NCBI GenBank assembly: GCA_963796125.1
Contig: CAWCKM010000020.1
Coordinates: 1 to 6,792, forward strand
Source of the DNA: DASPRG01 sp963796125
GTDB lineage: Bacteria; Nitrospirota; Thermodesulfovibrionia; Thermodesulfovibrionales; SM23-35
Length of the DNA: 6,792 bases
Reading direction: 5' to 3'
Shown piece by piece: positions 1 to 5,445 of this stretch. The notes beneath the pieces are model-generated. The model made no database searches, was not told the DNA's origin, and saw nothing but the letters and a program-made list of their open reading frames with translations. The translations under genes and the position numbers were made by a program. The number at the start of each line of letters is the position of its first letter. The first letter of the stretch is position 1.

Positions 1-1
1 T

Positions 2-82
2 CACATTATCACAATAGATGAATTGCACCACCATTATAACAGATGCAGACGACCACTAATGGAAGCAGCAAATCTTTTGTGA
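2..82 (+). CDS. Possible C-terminal tail of a gene entering from the left edge
   Basis: An open frame runs from the first bases to a TGA at 80-82 and gives about 26 residues (beginning HIITIDELHHHY and ending MEAANLL). The composition is protein-like (amphipathic, His/Arg rich) and the frame ends just before a palindromic repeat, which is the usual position for such repeats after a gene. No start is visible, so it would be partial. I do not recognise the family. A 26-codon open frame at an edge can arise by chance, so this is a weak call. Confidence 0.3.
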   Translation, partial: HIITIDELHHHYNRCRRPLMEAANLL

Positions 83-89
83 ATCCTAA

Positions 90-130
90 AGCCCCTCTCC
101 CCTTGTGGGAGAGGGTTAGGGTGAGGGGGA
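90..130. repeat. GC-rich palindromic repeat of the 'PHPNPLPQGERG' type
   Basis: The arms CCCTCTCCC (93-101) and GGGAGAGGG (107-115) form a perfect 9-bp stem around a 5-base loop, followed by GTTAGGGTGAGGGGG. This is a widespread dispersed bacterial repeat. Translated on the minus strand it gives the familiar spurious peptide HPPHPNPLPQGERG, which appears in many mis-annotated small proteins. The minus-strand open frame covering 34-252 is therefore not a gene. The hairpin could also act as a transcript end for the gene entering from the left, although it lacks a T-tract. Confidence 0.8.
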
Positions 131-157
131 TGCATATACAGGTCAGTAAGGATTGTG

Positions 158-186
158 TAGACAGGTAAAACTACCCTTGATATAAT
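158..186 (+). promoter_or_regulatory. Sigma70-like promoter
   Basis: TAGACA (158-163, one mismatch to the consensus -35) is separated by exactly 17 bases from a perfect TATAAT (181-186). Transcription would begin near 193 and leave a leader of about 85 bases before the ATG at 278. It is well placed to drive the broken gene at 278-648 and perhaps to read on into the toxin-antitoxin pair. Called from sequence match only. Confidence 0.5.
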
Positions 187-277
187 TACGCTTGGATGGA
201 AAGATACATTGTTGAAATCCCATAAGAGTGTATAGCGGCTTCGTTCAACCACCTTCTTTTTGGAGCAGGGAGGGAAA

Positions 278-648
278 ATGGCACAAGATGAGAAAAGAAG
301 GCAAAAAACTCTATTGAAAAAGAAAAAAAGATAGGGAAAGGCAAAAGGGATCTAATGCTGTTACCATCTCCGGCCTTGATAGCTACTCATACAAGGTGGG
401 ACTTATTAAGAAGTTCCCTGTTTATGAGTGTCTGATGAAAGCCGCTTTATATTGCCGGCCCGAATGATAACGTCGATCACGTTATGAAACAACTAAGTAA
501 AAAAGTTGGAGAGGGAAATTTTCACTACCTGCTACAGTTTAATTATAATAAAGACGAGGGCCGCATAGGAAAACTGCCCGCAATGGCAGATAACATCGGC
601 TTAAGCTTGACATCAAATGCTCACACTTCTTTTAGCCGCAAACGTTGA
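278..648 (+). pseudogene. Frame-broken remnant of an unrecognised small protein
   Basis: A good ribosome site (GGAGCAGGGAGGG, 262-274) precedes ATG 278, which opens MAQDEKRRQKTLLKKKK and meets TAG at 332. Dropping one A from the A-run near 323-329 restores a frame reading DRERQKGSNAVTISGLDSYS and on to YECLMKAALY, stopping at 465. A second one-base excess near 444-453 restores IAGPNDNVDHVMKQL through to a TGA at 646. Joined, this gives about 122 residues with a strongly basic N-terminus. The promoter, ribosome site and protein-like text in three successive frames argue for a former gene. The family is not recognised, and the two later segments might not belong to one gene. It lies 30 bases before the DUF433 gene. 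Confidence 0.45.
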
Positions 649-678
649 GCATAATTTTGAGGAGAAGGAGGTAGATTT

Positions 679-918
679 ATGGGAGCCAAGACTATCAGTC
701 GCTATATTGTCGCTGACCCTGAAATTTGTCATGGCGAGCCTATTTTTCGGGGCACGCGTATACTGGTTGCAGACGTGCTTGAACAGGTGGCTAGTGGCAT
801 GGCATGGGAGGCTATCATTGATGAGTGGCGTGGGGCATTGACCAAAGAGGCAATTGCTGAAGCTTTGCGTATTGCTCGTGAGATGTTGCTCACCCATGCT
901 CCTGAGTTGGTAGCATAG
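679..918 (+). CDS. DUF433 antitoxin-type protein
   Basis: This 79-residue protein has the DUF433 signature near residues 13-28: DPEICHGEPIFRGTRI, then VADVLEQVASGMAWEAIID and a C-terminal helical stretch (TKEAIAEALRIARE). In the known family these proteins are small winged-helix-like DNA-binding antitoxins (VapB45-type) paired with a DUF5615 PIN-like partner, which is exactly what follows 11 bases downstream. The antitoxin would bind the toxin and probably repress the pair's own promoter. The start is fixed by a strong AAGGAGGT (665-672) six bases before ATG. A forward frame opening at 617 overlaps it but is a shadow. Length and motif look complete. Confidence 0.87.
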   Translation: MGAKTISRYIVADPEICHGEPIFRGTRILVADVLEQVASGMAWEAIIDEWRGALTKEAIAEALRIAREMLLTHAPELVA

Positions 919-929
919 GTGGTTGCTCC

Positions 930-1320
930 ATGAACATTCTGGATGAAAACATTCCAGATAGCCAGCGCTTGCTTTTACGCAGTTGGCGAATTCAGGTCTC
1001 CCAGATCGGCCATGAGGTTAGTCGACAGGGCATAAAGGATGAGGATATTATCCCTCTTCTGCATCAGCTACGCTCAGTGACTTTCTTTACTCGTGACATG
1101 GGCTTCTATCATCGCCATTTATGCCATGCTGATTATTGTCTGGTTTGTTTATCCATAGGACAATATGAAGTAGCCGGGCTTTATTCGCAGGTTCTTAAAG
1201 CATCCTGTTTTCAACACAAAGGCTAAACGTATGGGTAAAGTAATAAGATTGACTCACACGGGATTGCAGGTGTGGCGACTTCACGCTGAAAGGGAAGAAG
1301 ATATTAATTGGCATCCATAA
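930..1320 (+). pseudogene. DUF5615 PIN-like toxin, split by a one-base insertion
   Basis: The ATG frame gives a PIN-like N-terminus with the family's acidic residues: D5 (MNILDEN), D39 (IKDEDI) and D56 (FTRDMGF). It runs off at a TAA at 1224-1226 after 98 residues. Removing one G from GGG at 1176-1178 restores the normal C-terminus: FIRRFLKHPVFNTKAKRMGK, then VIRLTHTGLQVWRLHAERE, ending at TAA 1318-1320. The corrected protein is about 129 residues. DUF5615 proteins are predicted Mg-dependent RNase toxins of type II toxin-antitoxin systems, partnered with DUF433. The catalytic part is intact, but about 48 C-terminal residues are replaced by a 16-residue out-of-frame tail. The ribosome site is weak (GGTGG, 918-922), suggesting coupling to the antitoxin. 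Whether the insertion is real or an assembly error cannot be decided here. Confidence 0.87.
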
Positions 1321-1349
1321 AAATAAAATGATTAAAAGGAGGTACGCTT

Positions 1350-1874
1350 ATGGTTATGAGAACTTTGCGTTTTTGCGTGAGTGTCGTGATTATTTTTACT
1401 GCCATTGGTTGTACTAAACCATCCACAGAAGTAGTTGAATTAAAAATATTCCCTGTTGATAGCATGGAAGGAATTATCACACAATCCGGTGTTGAAATTG
1501 ATAAAGCAGTTTCAAGTGATGGAAACGGATCTTTGAGGATTACTGCAACTGAACCCACCGTGGTGCGGTTATTTGAGGTTGGTGATATTGATGTAGAGAA
1601 TGCACGACTGATTTATCGGGCAAAGGTACGTACTGATAATGTAGACGGAAAGGTGTACCTGGAAATGTGGTGTAATTTCCCGGGTAAAGGTGAGTTCTTT
1701 TCCCGGGGACTTCAGACACCTCTCACAGGAACCACAGATTGGACCACAGAAGAAACTCCATTTTTCTTGAAAAAGGGTGAGAATCCGGACAATGTCAAAC
1801 TTAACCTGATTATTGATGGTAAGGGCACAGCATGGATAGATGACATTCGTCTTATGAAGGGACCGCTTCAATAG
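1350..1874 (+). CDS. Small lipoprotein with a probable beta-sandwich (carbohydrate-binding-like) domain
   Basis: This 174-residue protein has an N-terminal basic-plus-hydrophobic signal (MVMRTLRFCVSVVIIF) ending in the lipobox AIGC, so Cys21 is the likely lipidated residue and the product sits on a membrane facing the periplasm. The mature part alternates beta-type segments (GNGSLRITA, ARLIYRAKVRT, KVYLEMWCNF) and ends with GTAWIDDIRLMKGP, a pattern typical of galactose-binding-like/CBM jelly-roll modules. No catalytic motif is visible and the exact family is not recognised. The start is set by AAAGGAGGT (1335-1343) six bases before ATG 1350; an in-frame ATG at 1356 is less well spaced. It follows the toxin gene by 29 bases but has its own strong ribosome site. 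No sign of damage. Confidence 0.8.
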   Translation: MVMRTLRFCVSVVIIFTAIGCTKPSTEVVELKIFPVDSMEGIITQSGVEIDKAVSSDGNGSLRITATEPTVVRLFEVGDIDVENARLIYRAKVRTDNVDGKVYLEMWCNFPGKGEFFSRGLQTPLTGTTDWTTEETPFFLKKGENPDNVKLNLIIDGKGTAWIDDIRLMKGPLQ

Positions 1875-2083
1875 TGAATAACTCAACTTATGTTCTGTCC
1901 CATAAATCCTTTATTCTTGTGTGTCATTCCTGCGGAGGCAGGATCCAGAACCAATCCACTGGATTCCCGTTTACACGGGAATGACGAGAAGATTAGTGTA
2001 TAAATCCATTGGGGACAGTACGCGCTGTCTGCATCCAGTTTCAGATCCGCTTTACCACCGTATAATGTCAACGGAGGTTTGCC
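1875..2083. other. Repeat-bearing spacer between the lipoprotein and NYN genes
   Basis: No gene is supported here. The spacer holds the 63-bp palindrome at 1923-1985. It is flanked by near-perfect inverted 10-mers GTTCTGTCCC (1892-1901) and GGGACAGTAC (2012-2021), plus a direct 8-mer ATAAATCC at 1902-1909 and 2000-2007. The forward frame starting at 1921 is a by-product of the repeat (it translates to the familiar spurious WIPVYTGMT text). A perfect TATAAT at 2061-2066 lacks a convincing -35, and a start about seven bases beyond it would remove the NYN gene's ribosome site. Confidence 0.6.
1923..1985. repeat. GTCATT...AATGAC palindromic repeat (MITE-like)
   Basis: The left arm GTCATTCCTGCGGAGGCAGG continues to ATCCAG. 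It is complementary, with small bulges, to the right arm CTGGATTCCCGTTTACACGG, which ends GAATGAC. This belongs to the widespread dispersed palindromes with GTCATT ends found between genes in many bacteria. Transcribed, it would fold into a long hairpin and could protect or end the lipoprotein message. It shares its ends and its ATCCA/TGGAT inner edge with the outer repeat at 3601-3806. Confidence 0.8.
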
Positions 2084-2086
2084 ATT
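2073..2086 (+). promoter_or_regulatory. Ribosome site that points to an ATT start codon
   Basis: GGAGGT (2073-2078) lies five bases before ATT 2084-2086. Upstream in the NYN frame there is a TAA at 2063-2065. Between that stop and the conserved IIIDGYN motif there is no ATG, GTG or TTG. The family normally begins a few residues before this motif, so ATT in exactly the expected ATG place is the best candidate start. The ATG at 2065 leads into a different frame that stops at 2103. Confidence 0.5.
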
Positions 2087-2611
2087 TCCTCGATTATTAT
2101 TGACGGTTATAACCTGATTGGGATCCAGCATAAAGACCTTGAAAAGCAGAGGAATAAGCTGATTGAGTTCCTCATTGAATACCACAAAAAAAAAGGTCAT
2201 GCCCTTATTGTTGTTTTTGACGGATGGAAAACAGGAGGCGCCCAGGAAAATCATTCTGTTATTGGCGGGATAAAGGTGATTTACTCAAGGATGGGAGAGA
2301 AAGCTGATTCTGTCATAAAACGCATAATTTCCTCTGAAAGGCGCGGGTGGATTGTAGTGACATCAGACAGGGACATAGCAGCCCGTGCATGGGCATCAGG
2401 TTCTGTGCCAATATCTTCAGAAGATTTTATAAATGCTATTTCAAAAATACAGACTGAAGAGAAAAACATGTATGAAGAAGAATATGTCGAAGAATATGTT
2501 CAGACCGGCAGAAAAGGCAGTCCAAGGATGCTGTCGAAAAAAGAAAAAGCAATAAGGAATATATTGCATAACTCTGATGAGAAAAGTAATCTTTGGGCTG
2601 AGACCCGCTGA
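2084..2611 (+). CDS. YacP-like NYN-domain RNase, putative ATT start
   Basis: Read from ATT 2084 (start inferred), the product is about 175 residues. Features in order: strand plus acidic motif IIIDGYNLIG (D7, N10); a helix LEKQRNKLIEFLIEYHKKKG; the second strand LIVVFDGWK (D46); GEKADSVIKRI (D75); and VVTSDRDIA (D95, D97). These four acidic sites in this order are the signature of the NYN/PIN-fold YacP family (DUF901), whose characterised relative Rae1 in Bacillus cleaves mRNA at the ribosome. The C-terminal part (from about residue 125) is charged and family-variable, with an EEEYVEEYV acidic patch. Starting at the first conventional codon (GTG 2276) would remove the first two acidic motifs, so that shorter version is unlikely to be the real protein. 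The PAP2 gene overlaps its 3' end, suggesting coupled translation. Confidence 0.8.
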   Translation: MSSIIIDGYNLIGIQHKDLEKQRNKLIEFLIEYHKKKGHALIVVFDGWKTGGAQENHSVIGGIKVIYSRMGEKADSVIKRIISSERRGWIVVTSDRDIAARAWASGSVPISSEDFINAISKIQTEEKNMYEEEYVEEYVQTGRKGSPRMLSKKEKAIRNILHNSDEKSNLWAETR

Positions 2612-3498
2612 TGCAGTGACAATCCTTTTTCTTTTAGTTTCTCCTGGCACTGACAATAATATTTTATGAACATGTGCCGAAGTCGCCCATCCTTCTAAGT
2701 ATTTATCTCATTCTGACTGTTTCCCAGGTTATTACCATCAAGGCTAAAAATCGCAATAATTTTTTAGGCATTTTTCATGACGTAATCTTTCCGACAATCT
2801 GTGTGCTGATGATCTTTGACAGCCTCGGCAGTCTTGTACAGGTAAATTACCCCGAGAGGATATAGATCCGGTACTTATCAGGCTTGATTATATGATCTTC
2901 CAGGGTCATCCTACAGTCATGCTTGAGAAGATCATGAGTCCTCTCCTGACTGATGTACTTCAACTTGCCTATTCAACATACTATTTCATACCGATAATTT
3001 TTGGCGTCACCCTTCTCCGGAATAATCAAAGGAGAGAATTTGACAGGACATTATTTTTGATTCTCTTTTGTTTCTATCTTTCCTACCTCGGCTATATTCT
3101 AATGCCGGCTATCGGACCTCGGTTCACGATAAACCATTTGCAGACGACTGAACTCCGGGGGCTTTTTGTTGCAGAGCCGATACAAAATCTCCTGAATCAG
3201 CTTGAAGGCATAAAAAGAGACGCCTTTCCCGAGTGGGCATACTGCTATAGCTTTAGTCGTTCTCTACCTTGCCTATAGATTTAAGAGAGGGCTCTTCTGG
3301 ATTTTCTTGCCTGTTGTGACAGCCCTCATTTTTTCCACTGTGTATTGCAGATACCATTATGTTGTCGATGTCATAGGTGGTTTTGGACTTGCTCTGTTAT
3401 CCATCTTGTTTGGGGAGATAATCTATGACCGGTGGTTAAAAGAGCAGCAGAGGTCCAGGATTATAGAAAAGGCTTCAGTCTATACTTTTGATAGATAA
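2577..3498 (+). pseudogene. PAP2-family membrane phosphatase broken by three one-base indels
   Basis: Starting at ATG 2577, inside the NYN gene, the frame reads MRKVIFGLRPADAVTILFLL. One extra C near 2641-2645 shifts to a frame reading LALTIIFYEHVPKSPILLS through VQVNYP. One missing C in CCCC 2850-2853 shifts to REDIDPVLIRLDYMIFQGHP through KRDAFP. One extra G at 3231 shifts again to SGHTAIALVVLYLAYRFKRG. The corrected protein is about 306 residues, mostly hydrophobic (about six membrane segments). It has the PAP2 motifs GPRF, FPSGHT and STVYCRYHYVVD, the last carrying the catalytic His and Asp. Known relatives act on lipid phosphates such as undecaprenyl or phosphatidate phosphates at the membrane. 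As written, the third break destroys the PSGH motif, so no active enzyme could be made. All motif residues are preserved across frames, implying very recent damage or sequence error. Confidence 0.87.
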
Positions 3499-3527
3499 TG
3501 AAAAGGCCTTATGGGACTTTCATTATC
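3494..3527 (+). terminator. Stem-loop overlapping the PAP2 stop codon
   Basis: GATAATGAAA (3494-3503) and TTTCATTATC (3518-3527) form a perfect 10-bp stem with a 14-base loop, and the left arm contains the TAA stop. There is no T-run after it, so an intrinsic terminator is uncertain. It may instead stabilise the 3' end of the NYN-PAP2 message. Confidence 0.45.
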
Positions 3528-3600
3528 CGTACTAAATAGCACATAATAATCAAACAAGTCCGCAACAAGATGCAGGGTGTCTCAAACATGAAAAGTTAAT
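3528..3600. other. Short gene-free stretch before the nested repeat
   Basis: AT-rich sequence in which I see no open frame, repeat or promoter that stands up. Together with the repeat nest and the 85 bases before the Smr gene, it makes up the 393-base gap between PAP2 and Smr. Confidence 0.5.
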
Positions 3601-3806
3601 GTCATTGCCCGACTTGGAGGCAGTGTCGCAATTACTTAAAATGTGGATTTGTCATTCTGAACGAAGTGAAGAATCTCACAACATCAATGCGTTATAAGAC
3701 TGAGATTCTTCGGCTTGGGCCTCAGAATGACAATTGCGACACAGTCTCTTGATCGGGTAATCCAAAAAGAAAGGAACTGGATTCTCTGGTCAAGCCGGAG
3801 AATGAC
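3601..3806. repeat. Outer GTCATT palindrome, interrupted by a second element
   Basis: The left arm is GTCATTGCCCGACTTG (3601-3616), resuming as CTTGATCGGGTAATCCA (3748-3764). The right arm TGGATTCTCTGGTCAAGCCG (3778-3797) continues through GAGAATGAC to 3806. Removing the insert and one CTTG copy gives a 71-bp palindrome whose arms match across nearly all of about 29 positions. It has the same build as the 63-bp repeat at 1923-1985. Confidence 0.75.
3617..3747. mobile_element. 131-bp MITE-like insertion with GTGTCGCAATT inverted ends
   Basis: The terminal inverted repeats are AGGCAGTGTCGCAATT (3618-3633) and AATTGCGACACAGTCT (3732-3747), 14 of 16 positions complementary with an uninterrupted 11-bp core. 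CTTG stands directly outside both ends (3613-3616 and 3748-3751), as expected for a 4-bp target duplication. Inside lies another palindrome, GTCATTCTGAACGAAGTGAA (3651-3670) paired with the segment 3701-3731 ending CTCAGAATGAC, the common 'GTCATTCTGAgCGAAG' repeat. It encodes nothing and would need a transposase in trans. The transposase family is not identified. Confidence 0.65.
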
Positions 3807-3891
3807 ACAAGGAAACCTGTCGCAAGCTAACAGGAGTTATCGAGTTAGAAGTGACGTTTTGTATTCCCCATAGAGTAGCGGAGGTGTAACA

Positions 3892-4503
3892 ATGAAGAAA
3901 CAAACACTAACACGCTCACTCAGTTCATTCAAAGAACTCAAAAACATTCTCGAAATTAAAAAACTGCCAAAAAGTGACAAGACCGATGAAGAGATATTTC
4001 TCGAGGCCATGGCAGATGTAAGAGAAAAGCAGGAATTCAGAAAAATTCCATACAGCAGCCCCGCAATAATGAAGATCCCCTCTCACCAATCAGAAGATGA
4101 TATTGAGGTCCTGAAGGAAATAGTCCATGGCAAAAAGAAAATACGTTTGTCGGATACAGGAGAATATATTGAGTGGACAAGACCAGGGGCAAGAAAGGAC
4201 CTTGCGAAAAGACTTCACAAGGGAGATTTTTCTATACAGGATTATATTGATCTGCATGGTCTAACCCTCACCGAAGCAGAAGAGGTTCTCATAGAGTTCT
4301 TTAGGAAGGCTCTTGCGAGACAGTATTTCTGTGTCAAGGTTATACATGGCAGAGGTCTCAAATCTCCCCATGGACCTGTTCTTAAGGAGGCTCTCATACG
4401 GTGGCTTCAGGGTCCTTTCAGAAAATGGGTTCTTGCTTATGCTACAGCCAAAGACTGTGACGGTGGATTGGGAGCTACTTATGTGCTACTTAAATTAAGA
4501 TGA
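3892..4503 (+). CDS. Smr-domain protein (predicted endonuclease)
   Basis: This 203-residue protein has a charged N-terminal half (residues 1-110, including a conserved-looking EYIEWTRPGARKDLAKRLHK). A C-terminal Smr domain follows: DLHG at 120-123, a helix EAEEVLIEFFRKAL, the HGRG motif at 152-155, and GGLGATYVLLKLR at the end. Stand-alone bacterial Smr proteins include E. coli SmrB, which cuts mRNA between collided ribosomes, with DLH and HGxG forming the active surface; the same layout (N-terminal extension plus C-terminal Smr) is seen here. GGAGGT (3880-3885) six bases before ATG 3892 fixes the start. It is single-cistron, separated from PAP2 by the repeat nest and facing the TPR gene with only 13 bases between stops. 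No damage seen. Whether it is a ribosome-rescue nuclease or a DNA-structure nuclease cannot be told from sequence. Confidence 0.9.
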   Translation: MKKQTLTRSLSSFKELKNILEIKKLPKSDKTDEEIFLEAMADVREKQEFRKIPYSSPAIMKIPSHQSEDDIEVLKEIVHGKKKIRLSDTGEYIEWTRPGARKDLAKRLHKGDFSIQDYIDLHGLTLTEAEEVLIEFFRKALARQYFCVKVIHGRGLKSPHGPVLKEALIRWLQGPFRKWVLAYATAKDCDGGLGATYVLLKLR

Positions 4504-4516
4504 TGGTGGTATACAA

Positions 4517-4960
4517 TTATCTGAGTCTCAATTTCTTGAGGATGATCCCGAGATACTTATTTACCGGATTACTTCTTTTTAAAAAGCTGATTACAGGTGG
4601 TTTTCTTATAACAAGCTTATTCAGTTCTTCCACAATTTGTTGGTTTGCCTCAAAATTCAGACCTTCTCTGAATATTCTTATTGCTTCTGCCTTGTTATTT
4701 TCAATAAGGTGAATTCTGCCGAGGTTGAGATAATGGACTGAGTTGTTAGGCTCTGTTTCTATAGATTCCTTGCAGAGTAAAATTGCCTTACTTACTTGCC
4801 CTCGTTCTTTGGCTATACAAAAAGCATAGTATGAGTTGATAGCAGGACTATTTTCCACACGCCTGGCCTTCTCAAAAGAGGCAGGTGCAGTAAGCATATC
4901 GTCATGAGCAAGCGCCTCTAATCCTTTTGTGAAAATACTTTTTGCTTCTGCATTATGCAT
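4517..4960 (-). CDS. TPR-repeat protein
   Basis: The 147-residue product contains about three tetratricopeptide repeats at roughly residues 5-38, 40-73 and 74-107. The best matches to the TPR pattern are YYAFCIAKERGQVSKAILLC and YLNLGRIHLIENNKAEAIRI. A basic tail follows, with FLKRSNPVNKYLGIILKKLR near the C-terminus, a tail I recall from similar proteins of Nitrospirota and Desulfuromonadota. No signal peptide, so it is probably a cytoplasmic scaffold; no partner is implied. The start is ATG at 4960; the ATGs at 4967 and 4964 are out of frame, and the ribosome site is weak (GGAG about 15 bases upstream). It converges on the Smr gene, and no terminator is visible in the 13-base gap. The forward frame at 4500-4712 is its antisense shadow. 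Confidence 0.85.
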   Translation of the reverse strand: MHNAEAKSIFTKGLEALAHDDMLTAPASFEKARRVENSPAINSYYAFCIAKERGQVSKAILLCKESIETEPNNSVHYLNLGRIHLIENNKAEAIRIFREGLNFEANQQIVEELNKLVIRKPPVISFLKRSNPVNKYLGIILKKLRLR

Positions 4961-5119
4961 GCATCATTTTACCAACTCCGTAAAATTATCTAAAGTATTT
5001 ATATTTTGATCTTGGAGAAATTTTTTTTTACTATAGACCTGTCATTTTCCAATTATGACATTTCTTAATGACAGAAAGGCCGGTGTGGTTGGTACTACAG
5101 CTTAGTTCAATAATTTCAC
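4961..5119. other. AT-rich intergenic stretch with a GTCATT inverted repeat
   Basis: No gene is seen. CTGTCATT (5039-5046) and AATGACAG (5067-5074) form an 8-bp inverted repeat, with a second internal GTCAT/ATGAC pair sharing the left arm. This could be a hairpin at the 3' end of the minus-strand frame ending at 5120, or a decayed member of the GTCATT palindrome group. A T-run at 5021-5029 stands alone. Confidence 0.45.
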
Positions 5120-5445
5120 TTAAATATACTGATCCACATATATCCCTTTGAGTTCATAACTCTTGATGTATGTGACCTGGGGGACACGTGGCAAATCAGT
5201 TGATAAGGATTCAATATGTCGCTGCCCCTGACAAGATTTCTGATCTTCATATCCTAATGGTATAGTGGTTATAAACTTTGAGTCTGTTTACTCAGCAGTA
5301 TGTCACTTATTTGATCATACCCTGCCCCGTCAGGATAGGCTTTATTTGAGGTTTGAAATGGTGGTTGGATATTCTGGGCAGAGAACTTACCGACACTTAC
5401 CTTAAAAAGATTGAGTATATTGAAATGAACCCCGCTGAAATGCAT
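5120..5445 (-). pseudogene. Cryptic two-frame small protein, unrecognised
   Basis: On the minus strand ATG 5445, preceded by AGGA seven to eight bases upstream, opens a 58-residue frame (MHFSGVHFNILNLFKVSVGK onward) ending SDILLSKQTQSL at TAA 5269. One base missing between about 5287 and 5272 leads into a second open frame, ITTIPLGYEDQKSCQGQRHI, continuing through LPRVPQVTYIKSYELKGIYV to TAA 5120. The second frame has no ATG of its own. Joined, this gives about 108 residues of well-mixed, protein-like sequence, much better than expected from an AT-rich spacer. I do not recognise the family. The SAQNI stretch faintly recalls the A-x-N-I-A-N motif near the N-terminus of flagellar rod and hook proteins, but the following text does not fit clearly. 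Confidence 0.45.

Noticed and set aside
34..252. Minus-strand open frame of 72 codons
   Set aside because: Its most striking text (PHPNPLPQGERG) is the translation of a dispersed palindromic repeat. It has no ribosome site and runs antisense to the promoter.
2055..2070. TATAAT as the NYN promoter
   Set aside because: There is no adequate -35 at 16-18 bases, and transcription would begin at or past the ribosome site.
1921..2103. Forward open frame of 60 codons over the 63-bp palindrome
   Set aside because: Translation of a known repeat type (WIPVYTGMT). The true gene here is the NYN frame, which overlaps its end.
2276..2611. NYN protein starting at GTG 2276
   Set aside because: This start would cut off the first two acidic motifs and the core strand of the fold. 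Conserved sequence continues upstream to 2084.
5170..5200. Possible sigma54 promoter (TGGCA...TTGAT)
   Set aside because: The invariant GC of the -12 element is GA here, and it lies inside the cryptic minus-strand ORF.
5251..5300. tRNA-like text (TGGTATAGTGGTTAT)
   Set aside because: Resembles a D-arm, but no acceptor stem, anticodon arm or TTCGA arm can be formed around it. The region reads as protein on the minus strand.
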